A program made the position numbers and the translations under genes. From Variovorax paradoxus NBRC 15149 (GTDB lineage: Bacteria > Pseudomonadota > Gammaproteobacteria > Burkholderiales > Burkholderiaceae_C), in the NCBI RefSeq assembly GCF_001591365.1, contig NZ_BCUT01000007.1, forward strand, positions 62,001 to 126,000: a stretch of DNA of 64,000 nucleotides, written 5' to 3'. A model generated the notes under the pieces. It saw only the letters and a list, made by a program, of their open reading frames with translations, made no database searches and was not told where the DNA came from. Every line of letters begins with the position of its first letter. Position 1 is the first letter of the stretch. Shown here piece by piece: positions 16,053 through 24,496 of this stretch.

Positions 16053-16964
16053 ATGACAGAGGCCGCCGCCACGCAAACCCCCGAGATCGACGACTTCATC
16101 GATGCCCTCTGGCTCGAGGACGGGCTGTCGAAGAACACGCTGGCCGCCTACCGCCGCGACCTCGCGCTGTTCGCGCAGTGGCTGGGCAGCCAGCGCAGCG
16201 GCCGCGCGCTCGACACGGCGCAGGAGTCCGATCTGCAGGCCTACATGGGCGCGCGCCTGTCGACCCGGGGCAAGGCCACCTCGGCCAACCGGCGGCTCAC
16301 GGTGTTCAAGCGCTACTACCGCTGGGCGCTGCGCGAGCGCCGCATCGCAGCCGATCCGAGCATCCGGCTCGCGCCCGCGCGGCAGATGCCGCGGGCCGTC
16401 AAGACGCTGTCGGAAAAGCAGGTGGACGACCTGCTGGCCGCACCCGACGTGGAAACCCCGCTCGGCCTGCGCGACCGCGCGATGCTCGAGCTGATGTATG
16501 CGAGCGGCCTGCGCGTGAGCGAACTGGTGGCGCTCAAGGTCATCGACATGAGCCTCAACGACGGCGTGCTGCGCGTACTCGGCAAGGGCAGCAAGGAGCG
16601 CCTCGTGCCCTTCGGCGGCGAGGCGCGGCGCTGGATCGAGCGCTACCTGGACGAGTCGCGCCCCGCCATCCTCGACGGGCAGCAGACGCCCGACCTGTTC
16701 GTGACCGCGCGCGGCGCAGGCATGACGCGCGTGATGTTCTGGATCATCGTGAAGAAGCAGGCCGCCGCGGCCGGCATCCATGTGCCGCTGTCGCCGCACA
16801 CGCTGCGCCACGCCTTCGCCACGCACCTGCTGAACCACGGCGTCGACCTGCGCGCGGTGCAATTGCTGCTCGGCCATGCCGACATCTCCACGACCACCAT
16901 CTACACCCACGTGGCGCGCGAGCGCCTCAAGCAGCTGCATGCGCAGCACCACCCGCGCGGCTGA
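16053..16964 (+). CDS. xerD: Site-specific tyrosine recombinase XerD
   Basis: A 303-residue recombinase that resolves chromosome dimers at dif with XerC and FtsK. The N-terminal SAM-like domain (about 12-100) is followed by the catalytic domain with R154 (ASGLRVSEL), K178 (GKGSKER), H249 and R252 (SPHTLRHAFATHLL), H275 (LLGHADIST) and nucleophile Y284 (TTIYTH). The ATG at 16053 is used; a TTG three codons earlier is possible. No Shine-Dalgarno is seen. xerC and dif are not in the window. Confidence 0.95.
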   Translation: MTEAAATQTPEIDDFIDALWLEDGLSKNTLAAYRRDLALFAQWLGSQRSGRALDTAQESDLQAYMGARLSTRGKATSANRRLTVFKRYYRWALRERRIAADPSIRLAPARQMPRAVKTLSEKQVDDLLAAPDVETPLGLRDRAMLELMYASGLRVSELVALKVIDMSLNDGVLRVLGKGSKERLVPFGGEARRWIERYLDESRPAILDGQQTPDLFVTARGAGMTRVMFWIIVKKQAAAAGIHVPLSPHTLRHAFATHLLNHGVDLRAVQLLLGHADISTTTIYTHVARERLKQLHAQHHPRG

Positions 16965-17010
16965 AGGCGCGGTGTTCCTTCACTTCACCAACAGCAAAGA
17001 GACTTCGTTC

Positions 17011-17967
17011 ATGCAGAAAAGAATCTGGGTCGCGGCGGCATTGCTCGCTGCCGGCGGCGCACAGGCCCAGGCCATTCCGAAGACCATCCGCCTCATCGTG
17101 GCGTACCCCGCGGGCGGCGTCAGCGACGTGGTCGCGCGTGCGCTCGGCGACAGGCTCGCCTCGCAGATGGGCACCACGGTGGTGGTCGACAACCGCGCCG
17201 GCGCCAGCGGCGCCATCGGCATGGATGCCGTGGCCAAGGCCGCACCCGACGGTGCCACGCTGGGCTTCTCGGCCATCAGCCCGCTGGTGCTGAGTCCGCA
17301 CCTCGGCAAGCTGCCCTTCGATCCGCTCAAGGACATCGCGCCGGTGGCGAGCGTGATGTATTCGCCGGTGCTGCTGATCGCCACGCCGGCCAGCAGGGCG
17401 CGCGACTTCCGCGCGCTGATCGCCGATGCCAAGGCGCAGCCCGGCGCGGTGCGCTGGGCCACCTCGGGGCCGGCATCGCTCGGCCACATCGTGCTCGAGC
17501 AGGTGAAGGCGGCCACGGGCGTCGATATCACGCACGTGCCCTACAAGGGCGGCGGCCAGCAGCTCAACGATGCGCTCGGCGGGCAGTTCGAGATTCTCTC
17601 GAGCAATGCGAGCCCCACGCTCACTTCGCACATCCGCTCGGGCAAGCTGCGTCCGCTGGCCGTGGGTGCGCCCGCGCGGCTCGAGAGCCTGCCGCAGGTG
17701 CCCACGCTGGGCGAGCTGGGCTTCAGTGCCGCGAACATCAATTCGGTGTTCGGCGTCTTCGCACCCGCGGCCACGCCGCCCATATTGGTCGAGAAGTACA
17801 ACGCCGAGATCAACAAGGCCCTGGCCAGCCCCGAGCTGCGCGCCAAGCTCACGGCCACCGACAACGTGCCGACCGGCGGCACCCCGTCGGCCTTTGCCGC
17901 GGAGATCGCCTCGGAGTTCGAAGGCAATGCGCGCATCGTGAAGGCCGCGAACATCAAGGCCGATTGA
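17011..17967 (+). CDS. Bug/TctC tripartite tricarboxylate receptor protein
   Basis: A 318-residue second Bug receptor. The signal peptide ends AQAQ (about residue 20). Landmarks are IRLIVAYPAGGVSDVVAR, DNRAGASGAIG, LPFDPLKDIAPVA, WATSGPASLGHI and THVPYKGGGQQLNDALGGQFE. It starts with an ATG 46 nt after xerD. Clearly diverged from the receptor at 15 kb, so it likely binds a different ligand. Its position next to the TetR/thiolase group could link it to a carboxylic acid degraded by those enzymes, but this is only proximity. Confidence 0.93.
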   Translation: MQKRIWVAAALLAAGGAQAQAIPKTIRLIVAYPAGGVSDVVARALGDRLASQMGTTVVVDNRAGASGAIGMDAVAKAAPDGATLGFSAISPLVLSPHLGKLPFDPLKDIAPVASVMYSPVLLIATPASRARDFRALIADAKAQPGAVRWATSGPASLGHIVLEQVKAATGVDITHVPYKGGGQQLNDALGGQFEILSSNASPTLTSHIRSGKLRPLAVGAPARLESLPQVPTLGELGFSAANINSVFGVFAPAATPPILVEKYNAEINKALASPELRAKLTATDNVPTGGTPSAFAAEIASEFEGNARIVKAANIKAD

Positions 17968-17992
17968 CCCTGCGGCTTGTGCTTCCGATTTC

Positions 17993-18011
17993 CCTACCTT
18001 ATAGTAGGTAG
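17993..18011. promoter_or_regulatory. Candidate TetR operator 1, overlapping the tetR -10
   Basis: CCTACC-N8-GGTAG ends directly before the tetR ATG at 18012. It covers a TATAGT hexamer (18000-18005) 6 nt before that ATG. The half-sites and 8-bp spacing match operator 2 upstream of the thiolase gene. Binding here would block tetR transcription. Confidence 0.7.
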
Positions 18012-18602
18012 ATGAGCAGCGCCATCGCCCCCTCGACCGCACTCGCCGCCGGCAGCACCCGGGAGCAGATCCTCGGGGTGGCGCGCCGCCTGATCGAAAC
18101 GCGCTCCTACCTGGGCTTCAGCTTCCAGGATGTGGCCGATGCGGTCGGCGTCCGCAAGGCGAGCCTGTACCACCACTTTCCGACCAAGGAAGCGCTCGGC
18201 ATTGCGGTGATCCGGCAGGCCACGCAGCTCTTCAAGGACTGGGACGCGGCGCGGGTGCGCACGCCGAAGGACGCGCTCGAATCCTATTTCCGCATGTACC
18301 GCGACACGCTCAAGGCAGGCTCGGGCATGTGCCCCGCAGGGGCGCTGACGCCCGGCTGGGATTGCATCGACGAGGAACTGCGCCAGGCCGTGCAGGAACT
18401 GCGCAACACCCAGGTGCTGTGGCTCACGGGCGTGCTGGGCGCACTGGCGCCGGCCCGGCAGAAGAAGGGCGCATCGCTTGCATCGCAGGCGGCCTATGTG
18501 TTCTCGGTGTGCCAGGGCGCGCTGCTCGCATCGCGCATGACGGGCCGCGTCGAAGACTTCGACGAAGCCATTGCGCAGCTCAGGAGTTCCTTGCCCGGCT
18601 GA
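18012..18602 (+). CDS. TetR/AcrR family transcriptional regulator
   Basis: A 196-residue regulator. The N-terminal helix-turn-helix is typical (FSFQDVADAVGVRKASLYHHFPTKEAL, about residues 37-63, in pieces). The ligand domain contains two cysteines in GSGMCPAGALTPGWDCIDEEL, similar to regulators that sense reactive or acyl-type ligands. It starts right at the end of operator 1 with no proper Shine-Dalgarno, so may be leaderless. Own terminator at 18621-18645. It probably represses itself and the downstream thiolase-MaoC genes. Confidence 0.92.
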   Translation: MSSAIAPSTALAAGSTREQILGVARRLIETRSYLGFSFQDVADAVGVRKASLYHHFPTKEALGIAVIRQATQLFKDWDAARVRTPKDALESYFRMYRDTLKAGSGMCPAGALTPGWDCIDEELRQAVQELRNTQVLWLTGVLGALAPARQKKGASLASQAAYVFSVCQGALLASRMTGRVEDFDEAIAQLRSSLPG

Positions 18603-18620
18603 TCGCCGGGCGGCCTCGCG

Positions 18621-18645
18621 GGCACGCAGCGCGTGCCTATTTTTT
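18621..18645 (+). terminator. Rho-independent terminator of tetR
   Basis: GGCACGC, loop AGC, GCGTGCC (7-bp perfect stem), then TA and six T. It implies that the thiolase gene is transcribed from its own promoter, next to operator 2. Confidence 0.85.
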
Positions 18646-18655
18646 GACCTCGTTG

Positions 18656-18675
18656 CCTACCGATTGGATGGTAGG
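18656..18675. promoter_or_regulatory. Candidate TetR operator 2, upstream of thiolase
   Basis: CCTACC-N8-GGTAGG, a perfect 6-8-6 inverted repeat ending 20 bp before the thiolase ATG, just upstream of its AAGGAG Shine-Dalgarno. A TTGACC at 18644-18649 could be the -35. It shares half-sites and spacing with operator 1. Confidence 0.72.
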
Positions 18676-18695
18676 TTTTGCCAAGGAGTGTTTCC

Positions 18696-19829
18696 ATGAA
18701 AGCCGTCATTTCCGCCTATGCCCGCTCGCCTTTCCACTTCGCGAAGAAGGGTGCGCTTGCCGAGGTGCGCCCCGACACGCTGGCCGCCGGCGTGGTTCGC
18801 GGCCTGCTGCAGCGCACCGACCTCGACCCCGCGCTGCTCGAGGACGTCATCCTGGGCTGCGCCTATCCCGAGGCCTCGCAGGGCAACAACCTCGCGCGCA
18901 TCGTCGGCCTGCTCGCGGGGCTGCCGCACAAGGTGGGCGGCATGACGGTCAACCGCTTCTGCGGCTCGTCGATGCAGGCGGTGCACATTGCCGCGGCGCA
19001 GATCGAGGCGGGCATGGGCGAGGCCTTCCTGTGCGTGGGCGTGGAGTCGATGACGATGGTGCCGCAGGGCGGCTTCAACTTCTCGCCGAGCCCCGAACTG
19101 CAAGAAAGCACCGATGCCTACATCTCGATGGGCGAGACGGCCGAGAACGTTGCACAGCGCTGGAACGTGAGCCGCGCCGACCAGGAGGCCTTTGCCGTGG
19201 AGTCGCACCGCAAGGCCGCCGCTGCGCGCGCGCAAGGGCGGCTCGCGGGCGAGATCGTGCCGGTGCGCCTGGCCTCGGGCGAGGTGGTCGATGCCGATGG
19301 CTGCATCCGCCCGGCCACCTCGGCCGAGGCGCTGGCGGGCCTCAAGCCGGCGTTCCGTCCTGATGGCGTGGTGACGGCCGGCACCTCGTCGCCGCTGACC
19401 GACGGCGCCGCCGCCGTGCTCGTGACCAGCGATGCCTTCGCCGCGAAGCACGGCCTGCAGGCGCTCGCGCGCATCCGCGCGTTCGCGACCGTGGGCGTCG
19501 ACCCAGCCATCATGGGCATCGGCCCGATTCCGGCAACGCGCAAGGCGCTGGCGCGCGCCGGGCTCAAGGCCGCCGACCTCGACGTGATCGAACTCAACGA
19601 AGCCTTCTCGTCGCAGGCGCTGGCCTGCATCCGCGACCTCGGCCTCGACGCGGCGAGGGTCAATCTCGACGGCGGCGGCCTTGCCATCGGCCATCCGCTG
19701 GGCGCGACCGGTGCGCGCATCACGGGCAAGGCGGCGTCGCTGCTCGCGCGCGAGAACGGCCGCTATGCGCTGGCCACGCAATGCATCGGCGGCGGGCAGG
19801 GCATTGCCACGATTCTCGAGCGCATCTGA
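18696..19829 (+). CDS. Acetyl-CoA C-acyltransferase (thiolase)
   Basis: A 377-residue degradative-type thiolase cleaving 3-ketoacyl-CoA to acetyl-CoA and a shortened acyl-CoA. The nucleophile is C89 in NRFCGSSMQA. Other motifs are VIELNEAFSSQAL, the histidine in GGGLAIGHPLGATGARI and the second cysteine in QCIGGGQG. The ATG at 18696 has an AAGGAG Shine-Dalgarno; a TTG further upstream is ignored. It is followed 39 nt later by a MaoC gene. Under candidate TetR control. Confidence 0.95.
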   Translation: MKAVISAYARSPFHFAKKGALAEVRPDTLAAGVVRGLLQRTDLDPALLEDVILGCAYPEASQGNNLARIVGLLAGLPHKVGGMTVNRFCGSSMQAVHIAAAQIEAGMGEAFLCVGVESMTMVPQGGFNFSPSPELQESTDAYISMGETAENVAQRWNVSRADQEAFAVESHRKAAAARAQGRLAGEIVPVRLASGEVVDADGCIRPATSAEALAGLKPAFRPDGVVTAGTSSPLTDGAAAVLVTSDAFAAKHGLQALARIRAFATVGVDPAIMGIGPIPATRKALARAGLKAADLDVIELNEAFSSQALACIRDLGLDAARVNLDGGGLAIGHPLGATGARITGKAASLLARENGRYALATQCIGGGQGIATILERI

Positions 19830-19868
19830 ATAGTTCGAGAATGCGCGCAGGCACTGAAAGGAACTCCC

Positions 19869-20345
19869 ATGGCGGCACTCCCTGACGACACGGGCGCCAA
19901 GCGCGCGCTTTACCTCGAAGACCTGTCGGTCGGCGATCGCTTCCAGAGCGGCGAACATGCGCTGGATGTGGCGCAGATCAAGGCCTTTGCATCGCAGTTC
20001 GATCCGCAGCCCTTCCATACCGATGAAGAGGCGGCGAAGACCACCTTCTTCGGCGGCCTCGCGGCCAGCGGCTGGCACACGGCGGCGCTCACCATGAAGC
20101 TGATGGTGGAAAGCGGCATTCCGCTGGCCGAAGGCATCATCGGCTCGGGCGGCGAGCTGCAGTGGCCCAAGCCGACGCGGCCCGGCGACGTGCTGCACGT
20201 CGTGAGCGAGGTGCTCGACATCACGCCATCGCGGTCCAAGCCGGGCCGCGCGATGGTCACGATGCGCTGCCGCACGCTCAACCAGCGCGGCGAGGTGCTC
20301 CAGTACTTCACGCCCAAGCTGGTTGTGCACGCCCGGCCCGCGTAG
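19869..20345 (+). CDS. MaoC-like hotdog dehydratase
   Basis: A 158-residue single-hotdog protein of the (R)-enoyl-CoA hydratase/MaoC type. The catalytic region is seen in FASQFDPQPFHTDEEAAKTTFFGG (about residues 40-63, in pieces), with the Asp and His of the hydratase motif, then LAASGWHTAAL. An AAAGGAACTCCC Shine-Dalgarno fits the ATG. With the thiolase it suggests breakdown of an acyl-CoA by a beta-oxidation-like route. No acyl-CoA dehydrogenase or ligase is present locally. It is convergent with the DUF455 gene 9 nt away. Confidence 0.9.
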   Translation: MAALPDDTGAKRALYLEDLSVGDRFQSGEHALDVAQIKAFASQFDPQPFHTDEEAAKTTFFGGLAASGWHTAALTMKLMVESGIPLAEGIIGSGGELQWPKPTRPGDVLHVVSEVLDITPSRSKPGRAMVTMRCRTLNQRGEVLQYFTPKLVVHARPA

Positions 20346-20354
20346 GCCTGCCGT

Positions 20355-21167
20355 TCAGTCCTTGCTGCCGGCCGAGAGCGCGCGCAGCTCCTCGGCGCTG
20401 AAGCCCGCGCGGCCACGGGCTTCGAGGTTGAAGGGCGGCTTCAGGCGCGGCGCTTCGTAGCGCGCCACGAGTTCCGGATAGGTCGCCTCCGGGTCGCGGC
20501 CGGCGCGTTCGCAGAGCCAGCGGTACCAGCGGTTGCCGATGGCCACGTGGCCCACTTCGTCGCGCAGGATGATGTCGAGGATCTCGACCGCGCGCAGCGC
20601 ATCGGGCGTGTTCACGCGCTTGAGCTTGGCCTGGATGAGCGGCGTGGCGTCGAGCCCGCGCGCTTCGAGCGTGCGAGGCACCAGCGCCATGCGCGCGAGC
20701 ACGTCGTCCCTGGTCTTCTCGCACATGCTCCAGAGTCCGTCGTGCCCGGGGAAGTCGCCGTAGCGCCAGCCCATGTCCTGCAGGTGCGAATGCAGCAGCG
20801 TGAAGTGCTGCGCCTCTTCGTCGGCCACGCGCAGCCAGTCGCGGTAGTAGGCCTCGGGCATGCCGTCGTAGCGCCAGACGGCGTCGAGCGCGAGGTTGAT
20901 GGCGTTGAACTCGATGTGGCAGATCGAATGGATCAGCGCGGCGCGGCCCTCGGGCGTGAAGGGCGAGCGCTTTTGCACGGCGGTGGCGGCCACGCGCAGC
21001 GGCCGTTCGGGGCGGCCCGGCACGCCGACGTCATCGCCCACGACGCGCAGAGGGTCGGTCGCTATGGAATTGGTAGCGGCCAGGGCAGCAGTGGCGCGCG
21101 TTGCCGCAACTTTCTGTTCAGGGTTGGTGAGTCGCAGCGCGGCCAGCGCGCTCAATCGGGGGTGCAT
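20355..21167 (-). CDS. DUF455 family ferritin-like protein
   Basis: A 270-residue all-helical protein. Glutamate/histidine pairs typical of a di-iron four-helix bundle are visible: SICHIEFNAINLALDAVWR, VADEEAQHFTLL and ILRDEVGHVAIGNRWY. DUF455 proteins resemble ferritin-like or MiaE-type di-iron proteins; function unproven. ATG at 21167 (MHPRLSALAALRL) is preferred to one 12 codons upstream. An AT-rich 17-bp phased repeat (21061-21077) codes A-T-N-S-I-A near residue 32. Divergent from the carbonic anhydrase gene. Confidence 0.85.
   Translation of the reverse strand: MHPRLSALAALRLTNPEQKVAATRATAALAATNSIATDPLRVVGDDVGVPGRPERPLRVAATAVQKRSPFTPEGRAALIHSICHIEFNAINLALDAVWRYDGMPEAYYRDWLRVADEEAQHFTLLHSHLQDMGWRYGDFPGHDGLWSMCEKTRDDVLARMALVPRTLEARGLDATPLIQAKLKRVNTPDALRAVEILDIILRDEVGHVAIGNRWYRWLCERAGRDPEATYPELVARYEAPRLKPPFNLEARGRAGFSAEELRALSAGSKD
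21061..21077. repeat. 17-bp AT-rich interrupted palindrome, copy 2 (in the DUF455 gene)
   Basis: On the gene strand GCTACCAATTCCATAGC, coding A-T-N-S-I-A in the same phase as the other three copies. Arms are GCTAY/RTAGC with an AATT-centred middle. Confidence 0.6.
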
Positions 21168-21204
21168 CCCTACAATTCTAGGTTTTGCCCCCGGAGACTC
21201 CACG

Positions 21205-21729
21205 ATGGCCCTCTATGAACTCGACGGCGTTGCGCCGCAACTCGGCACCGGCGCCTGGGTCGCCGACAGCGCGGAGGTGATCGGCAACGTGCAGTTGGGC
21301 GACAACGCGAGCATCTGGTTCGGCGCGGTGCTGCGCGGCGACAACGAGAAGATGACCATCGGGCGCAACAGCAATGTGCAGGACATGTCGATGCTGCATT
21401 CCGACCCCGGCAGCCCGCTCACCATCGGCGAGAACGTCACCATCGGCCACCAGGTCATGCTGCATGGCTGCACCATCGGCGACAACTCGCTGATCGGCAT
21501 CCAGGCGGTGGTCTTGAATAACGCGAAGATCGGCCGCAATTCGATTGTTGGCGCCGGCAGCGTCGTGACCGAGGGCAAGGAGTTTCCCGACAATTCCCTG
21601 ATCTTCGGCTCGCCCGCCAAGGTGATGCGCACGATCAGCGACGAAGACGCCGCGCGCCTGCGGCACGGCTCCGACCACTACGTAGCAAACGCCATTCGCT
21701 ATGCGAAGGGCTTGAAGAAAATCGCCTGA
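21205..21729 (+). CDS. Gamma-class carbonic anhydrase-like protein
   Basis: A 174-residue left-handed beta-helix (hexapeptide-repeat) protein of the YrdA/PaaY gamma-carbonic-anhydrase group. The zinc histidines are expected in MLHSDPGSP and TIGHQVMLHGC, and repeated (I/V)G-(D/E/R)-N rungs run from residue 25 to 140. ATG with a CCGGAGA Shine-Dalgarno; TACAAT (21171-21176) upstream looks like a -10. True carbonic anhydrase activity varies in this group. It lies 34 nt before hslO, probably co-transcribed. Confidence 0.92.
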   Translation: MALYELDGVAPQLGTGAWVADSAEVIGNVQLGDNASIWFGAVLRGDNEKMTIGRNSNVQDMSMLHSDPGSPLTIGENVTIGHQVMLHGCTIGDNSLIGIQAVVLNNAKIGRNSIVGAGSVVTEGKEFPDNSLIFGSPAKVMRTISDEDAARLRHGSDHYVANAIRYAKGLKKIA

Positions 21730-21763
21730 CATCGCGCAGGCCCAACAGAAAGAAGAATCCGTT

Positions 21764-22771
21764 TTGAGCGAGCTGCACAAATTCCTGTTCGATGGCCTGC
21801 CGGTGCGCGGCATGATCGTGCGCCTGACAGATGCGTGGCAGGAAATCCTGGCGCGGCGCGCCTCCAACACCGCCACCGGCGCCTACCCGCCGCCGGTGGC
21901 CGAACTGCTCGGCGAGATGACGGCCGCGGCCACGCTGATGCAGGCCAACATCAAGTTCAACGGCGCGCTGATCCTGCAGATCTTCGGCGATGGTCCGGTC
22001 AAGGTGGCCGTGGCCGAGGCCAAGCCCGACCTGAGCCTGCGTGCCACCGCCAAGGTGATCGGCGACCTGCCGGCCGATGCGCGCCTGCCCGAGATGGTCA
22101 ACGTCAACAACAAGGGCCGCTGCGCCATCACGCTCGACCCCAAGGACAAGCTGCCGGGCACGACGCCCTACCAGGGCGTGGTGCCGCTGTTCGACGAGGA
22201 GGGCGAGAAGCTCGGCCGGCTCAGCGACGTGCTGCAGCACTACATGCTGCAAAGCGAGCAGCTCGACACCACGCTGGTGCTCGCGGCGGACGACCAGGTG
22301 GCGGCGGGCCTTTTGATCCAGCGCCTGCCGGTGAAGGGCGAGGGCAACCTCGAGGGCACTTCCGGCACTTCCGGCAAGGACCACGACCAGGCCAACGAAG
22401 ACCAGATCGGCCGCAACGAGGACTACAACCGCATCTCGATCCTCGCTTCCAGCCTCACGCGCGACGAGCTGCTCACGCTCGACATCGAGACCATTCTTCG
22501 CCGCCTGTTCTGGGAAGAGAAGCTGCTGCGCTTCGAGCCGCAGGCGGGCCTGCTGGGTCCGCACTTCGCGTGCACCTGCGGCCGCGACCGCGTGGCGCAG
22601 ATGATCCGCGGGCTCGGCGTCGAGGAGGCCGAGGAGATCCTGGCCGAGCGCGGCGACATCGAGGTGGGCTGCGACTTCTGCGGCAAGCAGTACCGCTTCG
22701 ATGCGGTCGATGCGGCGCAGATCTTCAGGCCGCCGACGGACCAGATCCCGGGCAGCCCGATCGTCCAGTAA
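21764..22771 (+). CDS. hslO: Redox-regulated chaperone Hsp33
   Basis: A 335-residue heat-shock chaperone, active when oxidised. The start appears to be TTG (SELHKFLFDGLPVRG follows) with an AGAAAGAAGAA Shine-Dalgarno; no earlier ATG fits. The C-terminal zinc switch keeps all four cysteines: CTC in FACTCGRD and CDFC in GCDFCGKQYRFD. A Gly/Ser/Thr-rich insertion (GTSGTSGKDHDQANEDQIG, about residues 196-214) sits before the linker and is longer than in E. coli. Confidence 0.95.
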   Translation: MSELHKFLFDGLPVRGMIVRLTDAWQEILARRASNTATGAYPPPVAELLGEMTAAATLMQANIKFNGALILQIFGDGPVKVAVAEAKPDLSLRATAKVIGDLPADARLPEMVNVNNKGRCAITLDPKDKLPGTTPYQGVVPLFDEEGEKLGRLSDVLQHYMLQSEQLDTTLVLAADDQVAAGLLIQRLPVKGEGNLEGTSGTSGKDHDQANEDQIGRNEDYNRISILASSLTRDELLTLDIETILRRLFWEEKLLRFEPQAGLLGPHFACTCGRDRVAQMIRGLGVEEAEEILAERGDIEVGCDFCGKQYRFDAVDAAQIFRPPTDQIPGSPIVQ

Positions 22772-22825
22772 CGCTTTTCACCGGGGCGAGATTCGGCGCG
22801 CCGGTGAGCCGGCCGCGCGCTCCGC

Positions 22826-23791
22826 TCAGCGCGGCACCTTGCCGTCGAAATCGCTGAACGCGATGTCGGGCGCGCTGGTGTTGTGGCGCGAAGGCAGGCT
22901 GCGCCCGAAGCGCACCTGCGTGGCGTTCAGCGTCTTCACGTCGGGCAGCGGCAGCACCTGCTCCGCGGCCTCGGGCGATTCCTGCCAGCGCAGCTCGCTC
23001 ACGTCGGCGTTGTCGGGCGCCACGTACATCGAGCGCAGCACGGCAAAGGGCCGCGCGCTCGCCGTGGGCTTGGAAAGCGTCACGTCGAGTGCGGTGCGCT
23101 CGCGGCTGATCTCGGACACCTTGGCCACGGCGCTGCCGCCGCCGACGAAGCGCAGGTGGATGGCCAGCGGCTTCGGCACGATGCGGATCGATGCGATGTC
23201 GACCACCGGCCGGCTGCCCTGTTCGACCGGGCCGAGCAGGAACGAGGAGCCATACACCCCGTCGCCGAAGCGCGCCTGCGGCAGCGGCTTGATGCGCCAG
23301 TAGCCGTCGGCCGGGTAGAGCACCAGCGCTTCGAGCGCCTTGCCCTCTTCCTTGCGGAAGATCTGCAGCATGTGGAAGCCGCGGTCCGTGCGCGCGCCCA
23401 CGCGCACCGGCACCTGCTGCGGCCGCCAGAAGCTGGGCAGCGTCATGCCGACGATGCGCCACTGCGCGTCGTCGAGCAGCACCACGCGGCGCGGCTTGAA
23501 CTTGTGCGCGGGATCGGTGGGATGCGCGCCGCCGTCGAAGTTGCAGCCCGAGAAGTCGGGGGCGGTGACGTCGTTGCCGATGCTGTCGAGGTAGGCCGGC
23601 TGCAGTGCCTCGATGCGCATGCGCCGGATGCCTTCGCCGCGCAGCACCAGCGACACGTTGTCTTCCTCGGCGCAGGCGGTGGCCGTGGTGGCGTTCTCCA
23701 CGGTGGCGGCGACAGGCGCGGCCGTGGCAGCCGTTGCCAGCAGCCCGGCAAGGAAGAAGCCGCAAAAGCGAGAGAAGCGAGGCGGGAACAT
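22826..23791 (-). CDS. Secreted protein of unknown function
   Basis: A 321-residue protein with a clear signal peptide (FCGFFLAGLLATAATAAP, cleavage about residue 25). The mature part is beta-strand-like, with two cysteines (ATACAEED and FSGCNFDGG) that could form a disulfide. There is no recognised domain; sentences of conserved-looking sequence include RRVVLLDDAQWRIVGM and SIRIVPKPLAIHLRFVGGG. It lies 3 nt downstream of the NadR-like kinase gene and is probably the last gene of that operon. Likely periplasmic. Confidence 0.7.
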   Translation of the reverse strand: MFPPRFSRFCGFFLAGLLATAATAAPVAATVENATTATACAEEDNVSLVLRGEGIRRMRIEALQPAYLDSIGNDVTAPDFSGCNFDGGAHPTDPAHKFKPRRVVLLDDAQWRIVGMTLPSFWRPQQVPVRVGARTDRGFHMLQIFRKEEGKALEALVLYPADGYWRIKPLPQARFGDGVYGSSFLLGPVEQGSRPVVDIASIRIVPKPLAIHLRFVGGGSAVAKVSEISRERTALDVTLSKPTASARPFAVLRSMYVAPDNADVSELRWQESPEAAEQVLPLPDVKTLNATQVRFGRSLPSRHNTSAPDIAFSDFDGKVPR

Positions 23792-23794
23792 CGA

Positions 23795-24496
23795 TCAGGT
23801 CTCCGAGTTGGGGGTTGAAGGCGTGTCGTCGCGGCGTCCGATCAGGTCGCTGAAAAGCCGATGCTCGCATTCCGGGTCGGAGCACTTCTCGCAAGGCCAT
23901 GACCAGGAGGCGGGTTTGGATTCAAGGCGGCCGCGCGCGCGGGCCCGGCCTTCGCTGCCGGCGATGGAATTGATGGCATTCCATGCATTGCAGAGCCGTT
24001 CGCCGCCGGTGCCGTGCACCACGGCAAAGGAAAGCCCCGCGCCCGCGAGCGCCGCGCGCACCAGCGCATCGGTGGGCTCGCGCGCGTGGTCGCCGTCGCG
24101 CAAGGGGTCTGCGATCCATGGGATGTCGAGTGCGGTCAGCAGGGTGATCGCATAGCGTGCCTGCGCCGCCAGCGCGTCGGCGTGCAGCGAGGTGTCGCCG
24201 AACAGCAGTTCGCTGTAGACCGCGGTCATGAGGGCCGTGGTGTCGGCCACCACCACGCCTGAAGCGGCCGCGGCATCGATGCGGCGCATCTGTTCCTGCG
24301 CGATGGCCCGCTGCTCGTCGGGCCGGGGCGTGCGGCCTTCGCGCTCGCACCATTCGCGCAGGTATTCGTCCACCAGTGTGGTGGCAATGCCGCGTTCCTG
24401 CAGGCGCTGCGCGAGCGCGCGGGCGAGTTCGGTCTTGCCGGTGCTCTCGGCACCGAGCAGCGCAATCACGCATCCGGCCGGCAGCATCGGCGTCAT
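23795..24496 (-). CDS. NadR-like P-loop kinase with C-terminal Cys/His knuckle
   Basis: A 233-residue protein. Walker A GAESTGKT (15-22) and the following LARALAQRLQERGIATTLVDEYLREWC match the ribosylnicotinamide-kinase half of NadR (AAA_28). Its overlap with the pnuC start region (ATGA) supports phosphorylation of imported nicotinamide riboside. The C-terminus adds about 40 residues with C202, C205, C210 and H212 (CEKCSDPECEH), a possible zinc knuckle not part of NadR. There is no N-terminal NMN-adenylyltransferase domain. Confidence 0.8.
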   Translation of the reverse strand: MTPMLPAGCVIALLGAESTGKTELARALAQRLQERGIATTLVDEYLREWCEREGRTPRPDEQRAIAQEQMRRIDAAAASGVVVADTTALMTAVYSELLFGDTSLHADALAAQARYAITLLTALDIPWIADPLRDGDHAREPTDALVRAALAGAGLSFAVVHGTGGERLCNAWNAINSIAGSEGRARARGRLESKPASWSWPCEKCSDPECEHRLFSDLIGRRDDTPSTPNSET

